5,942 nt of DNA from Caryophanales bacterium UBA6769 (GTDB lineage: Bacteria > Bacillota > Bacilli > Bacillales > UBA6769): positions 1 through 5,942 of the forward strand of contig DKGN01000084.1 of assembly GCA_002453275.1 (NCBI GenBank), read 5' to 3'. This document shows positions 5,602 through 5,942 of this stretch, piece after piece. How positions within the stretch are numbered: position 1 is the stretch's first letter; each line of letters begins with the position of its first letter. The notes beneath the pieces were generated by a model. The model was not told where the DNA came from. It was given only the letters and a program-made list of their open reading frames with translations, and ran no database searches. The translations under genes were made by a program, and so were the position numbers.

Positions 5602-5623
5602 TAGCAGAAATGGAGAGTTAGAC

Positions 5624-5942
5624 ATGAAAAAGATACTCATTGTCGATGATGACAAAAACATTTGTAATTTTATTTCCACATATTTGCAAGCAGAAGGGTT
5701 TGTCACTTTTCAAGCGGCCCATGGGCAGGAAGCCTTAGCCATTTTAGAGAAAGAGGTCTGTGATTTAGCAATTGTCGATATTATGATGCCAGTTATGGAC
5801 GGATACGAACTAACGAAAGATATCCGAGCCTTTTACGATATCCCAGTCATTTTATTGACGGCAAAGGACCAAATTGATGATAAAGAAAAAGGCTTTCGTT
5901 CCGGAACGGATGATTATATCGTCAAGCCGTTTGAACCAAAAG
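5624..5942 (+). CDS. Response regulator receiver domain, OmpR-type and HssR-like (cut by the window edge)
   Basis: Only the first 106 residues are in the window, with no stop codon. They form an almost complete CheY-like receiver domain: acidic cluster Asp8-Asp10 (ILIVDDDKNI), phospho-acceptor Asp52 in AIVDIMMPVMDGYEL, Thr79 in VILLTAKD and Lys101 in DYIVKPFEPK. The sequence around LLTAKDQIDDKEKGFRSGTD, followed by DYIVKPFE, resembles OmpR/PhoB-family regulators and, in the SGTDDY stretch, the haem-sensing regulator HssR. This subgroup call is tentative. A winged-helix DNA-binding domain, and usually a histidine kinase gene, would be expected just past the edge. A GGAG site (5612-5615) lies 8 nt before the ATG. 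The gene diverges from the exporter operon across 53 bp, so the regulator could control that operon, but no direct-repeat binding site is obvious. Confidence 0.92.
   Translation, partial: MKKILIVDDDKNICNFISTYLQAEGFVTFQAAHGQEALAILEKEVCDLAIVDIMMPVMDGYELTKDIRAFYDIPVILLTAKDQIDDKEKGFRSGTDDYIVKPFEPK

Noticed and set aside
4918..5604. Plus-strand ORFs (133 and 75 codons) opposite the exporter gene
   Set aside because: They lie antisense to clear LysE/RhtB motifs and have no domain of their own.
1..5942. CRISPR array, tRNA, rRNA, insertion sequence or phage attachment site
   Set aside because: No regularly spaced direct repeats, cloverleaf, transposase reading frame or terminal inverted repeats with target duplications were seen.

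Overview
The window looks like a chromosomal stretch from a low-GC, endospore-former-type Firmicute, most likely a member of the Bacillaceae. The evidence is AT-rich DNA, strong purine-rich Shine-Dalgarno sites (AAGGAGG, AGGAGGAG), compact GC stem plus T-run terminators, and proteins that resemble Bacillus families: CatE/YfiE-like VOC proteins, DUF1648 membrane proteins and HssR-like regulators. Genus and species cannot be read from the sequence. No RNA gene, insertion sequence, CRISPR array or prophage gene is visible.

Left part (about 1-790): a minus-strand gene for a small unrecognised membrane protein (122-565), whose 5' end may contain a frameshift, diverges from a plus-strand arylamine N-acetyltransferase (787-1578). 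The 220 bp between them hold a perfect 10-bp palindrome and a longer imperfect inverted repeat. Middle part (1580-4170): a crotonase-fold enzyme (1646-2437) ends at a strong terminator. A new transcription unit then starts from a sigma-A-like promoter and carries a two-module VOC/ring-cleaving-dioxygenase-like protein (2655-3500) and, 18 bp later, a CinD/Frm2-type nitroreductase (3519-4130). It is closed by a second terminator. Right part (4171-5942): about 280 bp of pyrimidine-rich DNA without an intact gene is followed by a minus-strand operon. In transcription order this is a RhtB/LysE-type exporter (5570-4944) and then a DUF1648 membrane protein (4930-4454). Divergent from it, a response regulator starts at 5624 and is cut off by the window edge after its receiver domain.

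The four plus-strand enzymes all belong to families that act on aromatic or electrophilic small molecules: arylamine acetylation, CoA-thioester isomerisation or hydration, ring cleavage, and nitro/quinone reduction. A loose detoxification or aromatic-handling neighbourhood is possible, but only the VOC-nitroreductase pair is supported as an operon. No substrate can be assigned from sequence alone. Nothing here is clearly a new defence or mobile system. The most notable points are non-canonical active-site residues in the VOC protein and the crotonase, the possible frameshift in the first gene, and the unexplained, possibly decayed segment near 4230-4440.
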